Made by a program: the position numbers and the translations under genes
The notes under the pieces: model-generated
Databases searched by the model: none
What the model was told of the DNA's origin: nothing
The model's input: only the letters and a program-made list of their open reading frames with translations
NCBI GenBank assembly: GCA_002780065.1
Contig: PEWQ01000199.1
Span: 1 to 9,663 of the forward strand
Reading direction: 5' to 3'
Source of the DNA: Candidatus Hydrogenedentes bacterium CG07_land_8_20_14_0_80_42_17
Lineage (GTDB): Bacteria; UBA8481
Length of the DNA: 9,663 nt
Part shown: positions 1-5,658 of the stretch, piece by piece
Numbering within the stretch: the first letter of the stretch is position 1
How the letters are laid out: every line of letters starts with the position of its first letter

Positions 1-19
1 TGCGCATGCTTATCGTGCG
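1..19. repeat. Truncated copy of the intergenic structured repeat
   Basis: The 12-mer CGCATGCTTATC at 3-14 is identical to 5576-5587 inside the twin-hairpin element upstream of the TPR/SLT-like gene. Both copies continue with GTGCG, reached here directly and there after six extra bases (CAGCAC). Similarity ends soon after, and the copy is cut by the window edge. GGAGGCAG at 51-58 may be a further degenerate end (compare GGAGGCAC). The match is short, but it is GC-rich, intergenic and collinear. Confidence 0.5.
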
Positions 20-109
20 TGGCTCTCTTCAAAAAAACTTATTAGTAGGGGCGGAGGCAGTGAATAATGAACCTTGATTTTTTAGGGAAAATTCAGAAAA
101 TAAAATTAT

Positions 110-1954
110 ATGAATTACACTTCGTGTCGCCTAGTCTCTGCATTTAATTTTAGCAGATCATTTCTGATAATTCTTATGCTCCTCATTTCTTCATGCTACG
201 AGTCGAAAACAGTTGCACAAGATAAAGTTCAAATCTGCTCTGATAGCTCCTGCACTTCTTTAGCAATTTCAACAATGATCAAAGGCAATGAAGATCTTTC
301 TCTTCTCAATACTGCGCTCGATACTGCAGGCTTTATTCTATCGGATATCGCCATTCCAAAAGATAAACTCAATTGTTCTTCGCTGCATCCTCTAGTTTCG
401 GAATGCATGGATTCACCAATTGAATCAATCGGCAGAATCGAAATCTTCTCTGAAAAGTTGTTATCGTCATCTTCGCCTGAATCTGCTTTACAAACCATAT
501 TAGAAGCAATCTATCACGATTCGGAGCTCGAAACCTTTCACGAAACTTTTCTTGAAAGTTTGAATTCTAGTTTTAAAATTTTGAATTCCGTGCCGCAAGA
601 AAATTTTGCCGCGCCGCTTATTGAAGATGAAGAGAATTTAACTCTGCTTGAAGAGCACTATGCGGCTCCGAAAGTGCGGAGAGAAAGCAGACGCCTCGGT
701 GAAAAAGCCTTCTCAGTAAATATTGCGCGATTGCTGAAGAGTGCATTGAAAATTCTTCATGAAAATAATTACCATTTTTCCATTCCTATTTCCTGCCTAA
801 GAGACTTACCTATCGGAATCAAAGGAAATATTAAGTCTGCGATCAGAACAGAAATCGGATGGATTGTTATCGGCGGAGAAGATGAAAACGAGTATCCGCC
901 CGGACTTGCTGTAATCATTGATAAAGGCGGAAATGATATTTACACCGATCCGGCTAATGCCGATTCCGGAGTATCTATTGTCATTGATTTTGGGGGAGAC
1001 GATTTATATCGAGGAAAAATAGCGAGCTCAAAACGCGGCATTGCCATTCTGATCGATTACAATGGTAACGATCTGTATGAAGGAACCGAATTCACAGAGG
1101 CATTCTCTGATGGCGGAATAGCTCTGCTTTGGGATGAATCAGGTAATGACACATATTCCGGAAATATAGCTGGCGAAGCGTTTGCCGTTGCCGGAGTTTC
1201 TCTGCTGTTTGACAAGAGTGGAGACGATGAGTATCGAATCGGTTCATTCGGCCAAGCAGTAGCCGGTCCGAACGGAACAGCTATTTTGTGCGATGTCTCG
1301 GGAAACGACAGATATGTTGCGCTAGGAGGCTCAAGCGATGTAATACGAGATCCGTCTCAGAGACTTTCATTTTCTCAAGGATTCTCAACCGGACTCAGGC
1401 CCGGCTCTGCAGGCGGATTTGCTATGCTTGCTGATGGTGCCGGCAACGATATGTATCAAGCGTCGCTCTTTGCAGAAGGATGCGGCTACTGGGGAGCAGT
1501 CGGCGCATTGACAGATTTTTCCGGCGACGATATCTATCTTGCTCATCAGTATGCAGAAGGCAGTGGAGTCCATCTTGCAGTCGGTTATCTTATCGACGAA
1601 AATGGTTGCGATCAGTATCAATCTTTCAGCGTCTCGCAAGGTTGCGGCCACGATATTGCAGCAGGAATTCTCTTTGATAAAAGCGGCAATGATTTATACC
1701 GAGCAGACAATCTCTCACAGGCCGCGGGCAACGCAAACGGATTCGGATTTCTTTTCGACGAGGATGGAGACGACAATTATCTTCTTGATGGAAAGAGCCA
1801 GGGGCAGGGTTATGGCGTATATGAAGCAGAAACTCGAAGATACGGTTCGATCGGCATATTGCTCGATTCAAGAGGAAGAGATAATTACTCGATGAAGGGA
1901 AAAGATTCTTCTATCTGGATTCAAGGGGATGGCGGAGTTGGAATCGATCGATGA
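110..1954 (+). CDS. Exported lipoprotein with twelve DxxGxDxY repeats (beta-solenoid-like)
   Basis: Function unknown. The N-terminus looks like a lipoprotein signal: Arg7 and Arg16, a hydrophobic core at 18-26, and lipobox I-S-S-C with Cys29 as the probable lipidated residue. Residues 30-265 show no motif I recognise and are rich in Ser, Glu and Leu. From 271 to 593 there are twelve copies of a D-x-x-G-[NDCR]-D-x-Y motif, with the first Asp at 271, 293, 316, 342, 368, 395, 442, 469, 496, 523, 550 and 586. The commonest spacing is exactly 27, and many units also carry a [SA][QE]GxG box and a G-x-L-x-D strand. This looks like a stacked beta-solenoid. The motif resembles RTX calcium-binding repeats (GGxGxDxL) but occurs once per 27 residues instead of every nine. 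ATG 110 is the first start after an in-frame TAA at 101-103. The nearest purine-rich stretch (AGGGA, 84-88) lies rather far upstream, so the ribosome site is weak. It overlaps the next gene by ATGA. Confidence 0.85.
   Translation: MNYTSCRLVSAFNFSRSFLIILMLLISSCYESKTVAQDKVQICSDSSCTSLAISTMIKGNEDLSLLNTALDTAGFILSDIAIPKDKLNCSSLHPLVSECMDSPIESIGRIEIFSEKLLSSSSPESALQTILEAIYHDSELETFHETFLESLNSSFKILNSVPQENFAAPLIEDEENLTLLEEHYAAPKVRRESRRLGEKAFSVNIARLLKSALKILHENNYHFSIPISCLRDLPIGIKGNIKSAIRTEIGWIVIGGEDENEYPPGLAVIIDKGGNDIYTDPANADSGVSIVIDFGGDDLYRGKIASSKRGIAILIDYNGNDLYEGTEFTEAFSDGGIALLWDESGNDTYSGNIAGEAFAVAGVSLLFDKSGDDEYRIGSFGQAVAGPNGTAILCDVSGNDRYVALGGSSDVIRDPSQRLSFSQGFSTGLRPGSAGGFAMLADGAGNDMYQASLFAEGCGYWGAVGALTDFSGDDIYLAHQYAEGSGVHLAVGYLIDENGCDQYQSFSVSQGCGHDIAAGILFDKSGNDLYRADNLSQAAGNANGFGFLFDEDGDDNYLLDGKSQGQGYGVYEAETRRYGSIGILLDSRGRDNYSMKGKDSSIWIQGDGGVGIDR
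920..1888 (+). repeat. Coding repeat region: 12 DxxGxDxY units
   Basis: This part of the first gene encodes residues 271-593. Unit spacings in residues are 22, 23, 26, 26, 27, 47, 27, 27, 27, 27 and 36. The 47 and 36 values look like one 27-residue unit plus an insertion. Tyr is present in all twelve units and the second Asp in all twelve. The residue before that Asp is Asn or Asp in ten units, Cys in one (D496 unit) and Arg in the last (D586 unit). The DNA of the units has diverged while the protein motif is kept, which argues for an old, selected repeat and not a recent tandem expansion. Confidence 0.85.
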
Positions 1955-2649
1955 AAAAAAATATTTTCGCCGGAGGATTTTTTATTTTATTCGTTTCGAT
2001 TCTTCTTTTCGCAATGCCTGCAGAAGCGGCAGAGGAAGAGTTAAAAGACTCGGAAAAAATTTGGCAGAATGCGTTTCTCATTCTTTCGACAGGAAGTGCA
2101 GAGTATCGGGATTCATACAGCGAATCCGAAAAACTATTAGTTAACGGAGATTCAAAAGCATTAGAATTTATTGTAAAGTTTTTCGATCCTGAAATTCCCC
2201 GCGAGTGGTATTCGATTCAAAGAATTGCCGAAGTCGGCGGAGAGACATACTCCGACGCATTTTTGCATGCACTCTCAATTGCTGAAACAGATACGAAGCG
2301 GGTTCCAATTATCTTTGCGCTCGGTAAAACACAAAACAAAAAAGTAATAAACGCAATTCATTCCTATCAGTCGAACACCGACACCAGAATTCGTGCGGCT
2401 GTTGCCGCGGCTTATGGCGAGCTTGCGGCGCTCGAAGCAAAAACACCTCTTCTGCAATTAATTTCTGACTCTTCATTCGCCGTGAGAAGAATTGCTGTTG
2501 ATTCACTCGCTCGTATTCAGAAAAAATTTCCTTTAGAATTTTTCGATAGTGAGACTTTCGAGATAATCGAGCGTTTGCTGAACGATATTGATCCTTGGGT
2601 AAAAAGGAAAGCAATAATGCTTCATGAAATTATTTTATTAAACCAATAA
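1951..2649 (+). CDS. Exported HEAT-repeat protein
   Basis: The 232-aa product has a clear Sec signal peptide: Lys2-Lys3, a hydrophobic stretch at about 5-22, and AEA before the likely cut at 26/27. Residues 27-110 are helical and unassigned. From about 114 to 228 there are HEAT-like helix pairs, with hallmark segments near D144 (DTRIRAAVAAA), D173 (DSSFAVRRIAVDSL) and D212 (DIDPWVKRKAI). HEAT repeats form alpha-solenoids for protein binding, so a periplasmic scaffold or adaptor role is inferred; no catalytic motif is visible. Its ATG shares ATGA with the stop of the preceding gene, with GGAG at 1934-1937, so the two are probably translationally coupled and may act together. Its last six codons and stop overlap, on the opposite strand, the tail of a decayed hicA gene, so the present C-terminus may not be ancestral. 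Confidence 0.85.
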   Translation: MKKNIFAGGFFILFVSILLFAMPAEAAEEELKDSEKIWQNAFLILSTGSAEYRDSYSESEKLLVNGDSKALEFIVKFFDPEIPREWYSIQRIAEVGGETYSDAFLHALSIAETDTKRVPIIFALGKTQNKKVINAIHSYQSNTDTRIRAAVAAAYGELAALEAKTPLLQLISDSSFAVRRIAVDSLARIQKKFPLEFFDSETFEIIERLLNDIDPWVKRKAIMLHEIILLNQ

Positions 2650-2850
2650 ATTCTTCAACTGTTAAACCAGCATTGCGGATAAGAACGCGAAGAGTGCCAA
2701 TTGAAAGTTCTTTATGTTGCGGAATTGATAAATTTACTCTCACATTTTTTTTGACTTTACAACATGACTTCCCACTTGCCACATAATACGCTATCCTGCT
2801 CAAAGAAAAGCTGACACTGCTTCTCTTCCTGAAATATTTGCCAGTATCAC
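2630..2850 (-). pseudogene. hicA: Decayed HicA-family mRNA interferase toxin
   Basis: The reverse strand, read from GTG at 2850 (the exact original start is uncertain), gives ANISGREAVSAFL, stop, AG, stop, RIMWQVGSHVVKSK. After a one-base shift it gives NVRVNLSIPQHKELSIGTLR and then VLIRNAGLTVEEFIGLIK and a stop at 2632-2630. This is the HicA/YcfA layout from end to end: SGRE.V..L..AG at the start, the QxGSH motif with the catalytic His, an HKEL segment, GTLR, and AGLTVEEF at the tail. HicA is a small RNA-binding ribonuclease paired with HicB. Three lesions are visible: TGA at 2802-2800, TAG at 2793-2791, and a -1 shift in a run of eight T on the + strand (2745-2752). No hicB is present. The tail runs 20 bases into the 3' end of the HEAT gene. 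Identification is from remembered family pattern, but the match covers nearly the whole domain. Confidence 0.8.
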
Positions 2851-2946
2851 ATGAAAAATCATTCGATAATCACCTCTGCATTTTATTATTGCATGACAGG
2901 CTTTACTCCTCAATTTAACCGGATTTTTAAAGTCAGTGAGAATAGT
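2851..2946 (-). pseudogene. Possible RelE/ParE-family toxin C-terminal fragment
   Basis: In the same reverse frame as the start of the hicA remnant, directly upstream of it, a 32-codon stretch after TAA (2949-2947) reads TILTDFKNPVKLRSKACHAI and then IKCRGDYRMIFH. The pattern NP..L..KA followed by R.GDYR.IF resembles the C-terminal half of RelE/ParE-type toxins, where R-x-GDYR-h-h-[YF] is a familiar signature. There is no start codon, no N-terminal half and no antitoxin, so it can only be a fragment. It may have been fused to the hicA start by a deletion. The match is short and the call tentative; chance similarity is possible. Confidence 0.4.
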
Positions 2947-2964
2947 TTAGGTTATGTTTATTTT

Positions 2965-2981
2965 TTGGCATTTCGTTTGCA
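2965..2981 (+). promoter_or_regulatory. Sigma-54-type -24/-12 promoter
   Basis: TTGGCA at 2965-2970 and TTTGCA at 2976-2981 match the sigma-54 core (TTGGCAC-N4/5-TTGC). The invariant GG (2967-2968) and GC (2979-2980) are separated by exactly 10 bases. Transcription would start near 2992, leaving about 26 nt before the ATG at 3018, with the ribosome site in between. It would serve the Ig/TPR gene and the patatin gene. Sigma-54 promoters need an activator ATPase bound upstream; no such site can be recognised here. Confidence 0.5.
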
Positions 2982-3005
2982 CTAAAATGACAGTATACTG
3001 AATTG

Positions 3006-3010
3006 AAGGT
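3006..3010 (+). promoter_or_regulatory. Ribosome binding site that fixes the start at ATG 3018
   Basis: AAGG at 3006-3009 lies 8 nt before ATG 3018. The longest open frame begins with TTG at 3003, which overlaps this site and has no site of its own, so ATG 3018 is preferred. Confidence 0.6.
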
Positions 3011-3017
3011 GAAGAAG

Positions 3018-3983
3018 ATGTATGGAATTAAACTAATAAATTTACCGAATAACCGAATGCCTGAACACATAATAGCATTTTCTCTTCTATTTTTCTTTTT
3101 AGTTCCGGCTTTTGCCGAAACTGCGAATGCGAATAGTTCTCGACCAGACACCTTTATCGAGGTTGCTCCATCTATCCGCACCGATACAACCTCTCAAAGA
3201 ACTCGCAGCCGCCAAACTGCTCCTATTCTTAGCGTGAACCCTGTTCTGCGCGGTCCTGCGATTGACACCGTTCCTCCTCACTCAACACCTGTCCGTGAAA
3301 CAGCAATTCGCTCTGCAATATCGGATACAAAACCCGCAGTTCCTGAAGAAAAGATTAATGCAATCACAACACCAACACCGAGAATAAGAATTGAATCGCC
3401 GAAATCAGAAAGCGATACAAGTTCATATTTGAGAACTGCTGTCATGGTAGAAGTTCCTGAGATAAAAACTCCGTCTGTAATGGTTCTTCGATTCGAGTTG
3501 GAAACAACTACGGTTCAATCCGACGTTCCATTTCCAATTCGTTTAAGGGTGCTGGACGAAAACGGTTTTCCTGCCGCGGAATACTCAGAACCGATATGGT
3601 ATGAATCTTTATTTGGAGTAATACCTGTTGTTTCGAGTTCAAAATGGCAATCAGGCATGTTCGAAGACACCGTTCTTATTCGTCGTCCTGGAAAAAATGT
3701 CATGCTCATCGCTACATCCGGCCGCGCCTCAGGCTCTATAGTTCTCGAAGTGAAGCCTCCACAACCCGACAGTTCCACTTGGCTCGCTTTAGCCGAAACT
3801 AAACTCACCGAAGGTAAATTCGACGACGCAGTTTATTACTTCAAACTTGCATCTTCTCTTACTCCTCAAGGCGATCCTCAAATCGAAGAGCGCCTCGCAA
3901 AATTATATCTTTCGCGCGGCGAATGGAATAAGGCTCAAGAACATTATCAAAAAGCGTTGCGCGCAATTGCCGGCTCGAAATAA
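3018..3983 (+). CDS. Exported Ig-like/TPR protein
   Basis: The product is 321 aa from ATG 3018 (326 if TTG 3003 is used). A signal peptide has its hydrophobic core at about 17-32 and AFA before Glu at the likely cut; its n-region is unusually long (about 16 residues). Residues 35-150 are a low-complexity linker rich in Thr, Pro, Ser and Arg, as in spacers of secreted proteins. Residues 154-246 look like a beta-sandwich (Ig-like or Big-type): alternating hydrophobic strands ending in IVLEVK. Residues 254-318 hold two TPR-like helix pairs (WLALAETKLTEGKFDDAVYY; LAKLYLSRGEWNKAQEHYQK). TPRs bind partner proteins, so a periplasmic adaptor is inferred; there is no enzyme motif. The stop lies only 4 nt before the patatin gene, so the two are probably co-transcribed, from the sigma-54-like site upstream. 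I do not recognise a named family. Confidence 0.8.
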   Translation: MYGIKLINLPNNRMPEHIIAFSLLFFFLVPAFAETANANSSRPDTFIEVAPSIRTDTTSQRTRSRQTAPILSVNPVLRGPAIDTVPPHSTPVRETAIRSAISDTKPAVPEEKINAITTPTPRIRIESPKSESDTSSYLRTAVMVEVPEIKTPSVMVLRFELETTTVQSDVPFPIRLRVLDENGFPAAEYSEPIWYESLFGVIPVVSSSKWQSGMFEDTVLIRRPGKNVMLIATSGRASGSIVLEVKPPQPDSSTWLALAETKLTEGKFDDAVYYFKLASSLTPQGDPQIEERLAKLYLSRGEWNKAQEHYQKALRAIAGSK

Positions 3984-3987
3984 CAGA

Positions 3988-5349
3988 ATGAAAAAAATAT
4001 TAATTGCGGCTCTGATCTCCATCTTAACAATCGAATATGCTTATGCTGAGGGAAAATCCGATTACGAAGAAGCTTTGGCATGGAGAAACTTTGTGACATC
4101 AGAGACACGGCCTGTAATCGGTATTGCGTTTGGCGGAGGCGGAGCCAGAGGAATGGCGCACATCGGAGTTCTTCGCAGTCTATTGAAATCAGGAATACCT
4201 ATCGAGCGGGTCACAGGCACCAGTATCGGAGCTTTCATCGGGTCGCTATATTCTTCAGGCGCTTCAATAGATTCAATTGAAGAACTTGCTTTATCTACAA
4301 ACTGGTCCAATCTAATCGAACTTAAAACTTCCAGAATAAGCATCTTTTCAACCAGAAGGCTTGAAGAATTTATCGAATTTCATCTTCAAAGGCTTCGTAG
4401 AAATTCTTACGATTCTAATATTATTTTTGAGACTGCTGTAAATTATCCGAAATTAAACTCTTCCGAGATTCAATTTGCAGATTTAAAAATTCCATTTGCA
4501 TGCGCGGCAACGGAACTTTATTCAGGTTCAATTATACTTTTCGATTCAGGCAGTGTAGCAAACGCCGTTCGCGCATCCTGCTCTATTCCAGGGCTTTTCG
4601 AACCGGTGCAGACCGACCATCAATTGCTGATCGACGGAGGCGTGCTCATGAACCTTCCTGTCTCACTCTGTAGAAAAATCGGAGCGGAAAATGTTATTGC
4701 TGTTGATGTTGAATCAGACACAACAGAAAAGCTGTCAGGACTAATGGATATACTTTCTCAGATAATTAAGATTCAAGGCTATGCTTTAACGGAAAACGAG
4801 CGAAAACTTGCGAATGCTGTAATAGAGCCATCTGTAGGCGCAATAAAAATAACTGAGCTTGAGCGGGCGGATGAAGCTGTCCGCCGCGGAGAAATTGCCG
4901 GCGCGGCAGCCGCAAAAAAGATCCGAAGAAATTTATTAGAGCTGAATGAAGATACCGAATTTTTTCAAATTACCGCAGATGATATCTCCGGAATAGAAAA
5001 TGTTATCAAACAGCTTCGCACTCAAAGAAATGCAGGTTCGATACTTAAAACTTCCGAATTAACCTCTGCGCTCGCCTTATCAAGCAAATTGGGGCTGGAT
5101 CGCGAGGCATTGGCGCTTTACCGAACTGCTCAACCTAGCGATACTTTGTCTTTATTTTCCGCCGAACTTTCGTCGATAAGACTAAAACTTTCCGATCAAG
5201 CAGACACCATTCTTCAATCACTTTCAGCGAAGCAACTACCTGAAAACTACTGGTGGGAACTCGCCGCCGCCGCAGTGATAGCAAATCAAAATAAAATCGA
5301 AGAAAAAATTCTAAATCGAATTAAAGAAAGAAGACTTGATGCTGATTAA
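3988..5349 (+). CDS. Exported patatin-like phospholipase
   Basis: The 453-aa product has a signal peptide (Lys2-Lys3, hydrophobic 4-15, AYA before the cut at 20/21). The patatin domain spans about 44-290. The glycine-rich oxyanion loop is GGGGARG at 49-55, the nucleophile Ser79 is in GTSIG (77-81), and the second dyad residue is Asp216 in DGG (216-218). These are the complete Ser-Asp dyad motifs of patatins, which hydrolyse acyl esters of glycero(phospho)lipids, so it should be active, in the periplasm or beyond. Residues about 300-453 are helical and Leu/Ala-rich, somewhat TPR-like; they do not look like the POTRA/beta-barrel tail of PlpD-type secreted patatins. The open frame extends upstream to 3847 inside the previous gene, but ATG 3988 gives the signal peptide and a 4-nt gap. 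No clear ribosome site is seen, so translation is probably coupled to the gene before it. Confidence 0.88.
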   Translation: MKKILIAALISILTIEYAYAEGKSDYEEALAWRNFVTSETRPVIGIAFGGGGARGMAHIGVLRSLLKSGIPIERVTGTSIGAFIGSLYSSGASIDSIEELALSTNWSNLIELKTSRISIFSTRRLEEFIEFHLQRLRRNSYDSNIIFETAVNYPKLNSSEIQFADLKIPFACAATELYSGSIILFDSGSVANAVRASCSIPGLFEPVQTDHQLLIDGGVLMNLPVSLCRKIGAENVIAVDVESDTTEKLSGLMDILSQIIKIQGYALTENERKLANAVIEPSVGAIKITELERADEAVRRGEIAGAAAAKKIRRNLLELNEDTEFFQITADDISGIENVIKQLRTQRNAGSILKTSELTSALALSSKLGLDREALALYRTAQPSDTLSLFSAELSSIRLKLSDQADTILQSLSAKQLPENYWWELAAAAVIANQNKIEEKILNRIKERRLDAD

Positions 5350-5350
5350 G

Positions 5351-5377
5351 ACGTCATGGAGGCACAGGCGCTACGCG
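5351..5377. repeat. Fragment of the intergenic repeat, copy A
   Basis: The 19-mer ACGTCATGGAGGCACAGGC at 5351-5369 recurs exactly at 5520-5538. Positions 5358-5377 also match the reverse complement of 5613-5632 at 18 of 20 bases. The fragment therefore starts like either end of the full element and continues like its right end in inverted orientation. It begins two bases after the patatin stop codon. Confidence 0.8.
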
Positions 5378-5380
5378 CGT

Positions 5381-5519
5381 ATGAGAAAAAATATCATTTT
5401 GTTGAAAGCACTCTTGTGGAACGAGGTAAAATAATTGAAAAATGAAAATTGGAAAAATAAAATTTTCAATTTGCACTTTCCAATTTGCACTTTCAAATAT
5501 AATAACATTGCAATGAGAA
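5381..5519. repeat. AT-rich linker with hairpin and 14-bp tandem repeat
   Basis: Between the two GC-rich repeat copies lies an AT-rich stretch with no credible gene. TGAAAATT (5443-5450) and AATTTTCA (5461-5468) form an 8-bp inverted repeat around a 10-nt loop. CAATTTGCACTTTC is then repeated twice head to tail at 5467-5480 and 5481-5494. ATGAGAAA occurs near both ends (5381-5388 and 5513-5520). Confidence 0.75.
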
Positions 5520-5632
5520 ACGTCATGGAGGCACAGGCACCCTTGCGTCAATGGACGCCACGCCTGTACAAGCGACGCATGCTTATCCAGCACGTGCGAG
5601 GGCGTCCAGAGACGCGTAGCGCACGTGCCTCC
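5520..5632. repeat. GC-rich twin-hairpin intergenic element, copy B
   Basis: The element is bounded by GGAGGCAC (5527-5534) and its inverse GTGCCTCC (5625-5632). Inside are two hairpins of the same design. Hairpin 1 has ACAGGC/GCCTGT (5533-5538 with 5562-5567) around GCGTC-AATG-GACGC (5545-5558). Hairpin 2 has a 9-bp stem GCACGTGCG/CGCACGTGC (5590-5598 with 5620-5628) around GCGTC-CAGA-GACGC (5602-5615). An alternative pairing joins TGGACGCC (5552-5559) with GGCGTCCA (5601-5608). About 64% of 5521-5630 is G or C, far above the flanks. It resembles a REP/BIME or small MITE-like repeat; a structured RNA leader for the next gene is the alternative. Confidence 0.75.
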
Positions 5633-5658
5633 TATTCCTCATTCGGTCGAGTGATGCA

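Noticed and set aside
920-1888. Classic RTX haemolysin-type calcium-binding nonapeptides
   Set aside because: The units are about 27 residues apart with Tyr at the aromatic position. RTX repeats are contiguous nonapeptides with a C-terminal type I secretion signal, whereas this protein has a lipobox.
2994-2999. TATACT as a sigma-70 -10 box for the Ig/TPR gene
   Set aside because: Transcription would begin near 3006, inside the ribosome site, and no good -35 lies 16-18 bp upstream. The sigma-54-type site fits better.
3003-3017. TTG 3003 as start of the Ig/TPR protein
   Set aside because: It adds MKVKK, which would suit a signal peptide, but it overlaps the only ribosome site, which is well placed for ATG 3018.
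3847-3987. Upstream extension of the patatin frame inside the previous gene
   Set aside because: The added 47 residues are out-of-frame reading of the TPR region and would bury the signal peptide that starts at ATG 3988.
5351-5632. CRISPR-like array
   Set aside because: Only two direct copies of a 19-mer 169 bp apart, with an inverted third match. There is no regular repeat-spacer pattern and no cas gene.
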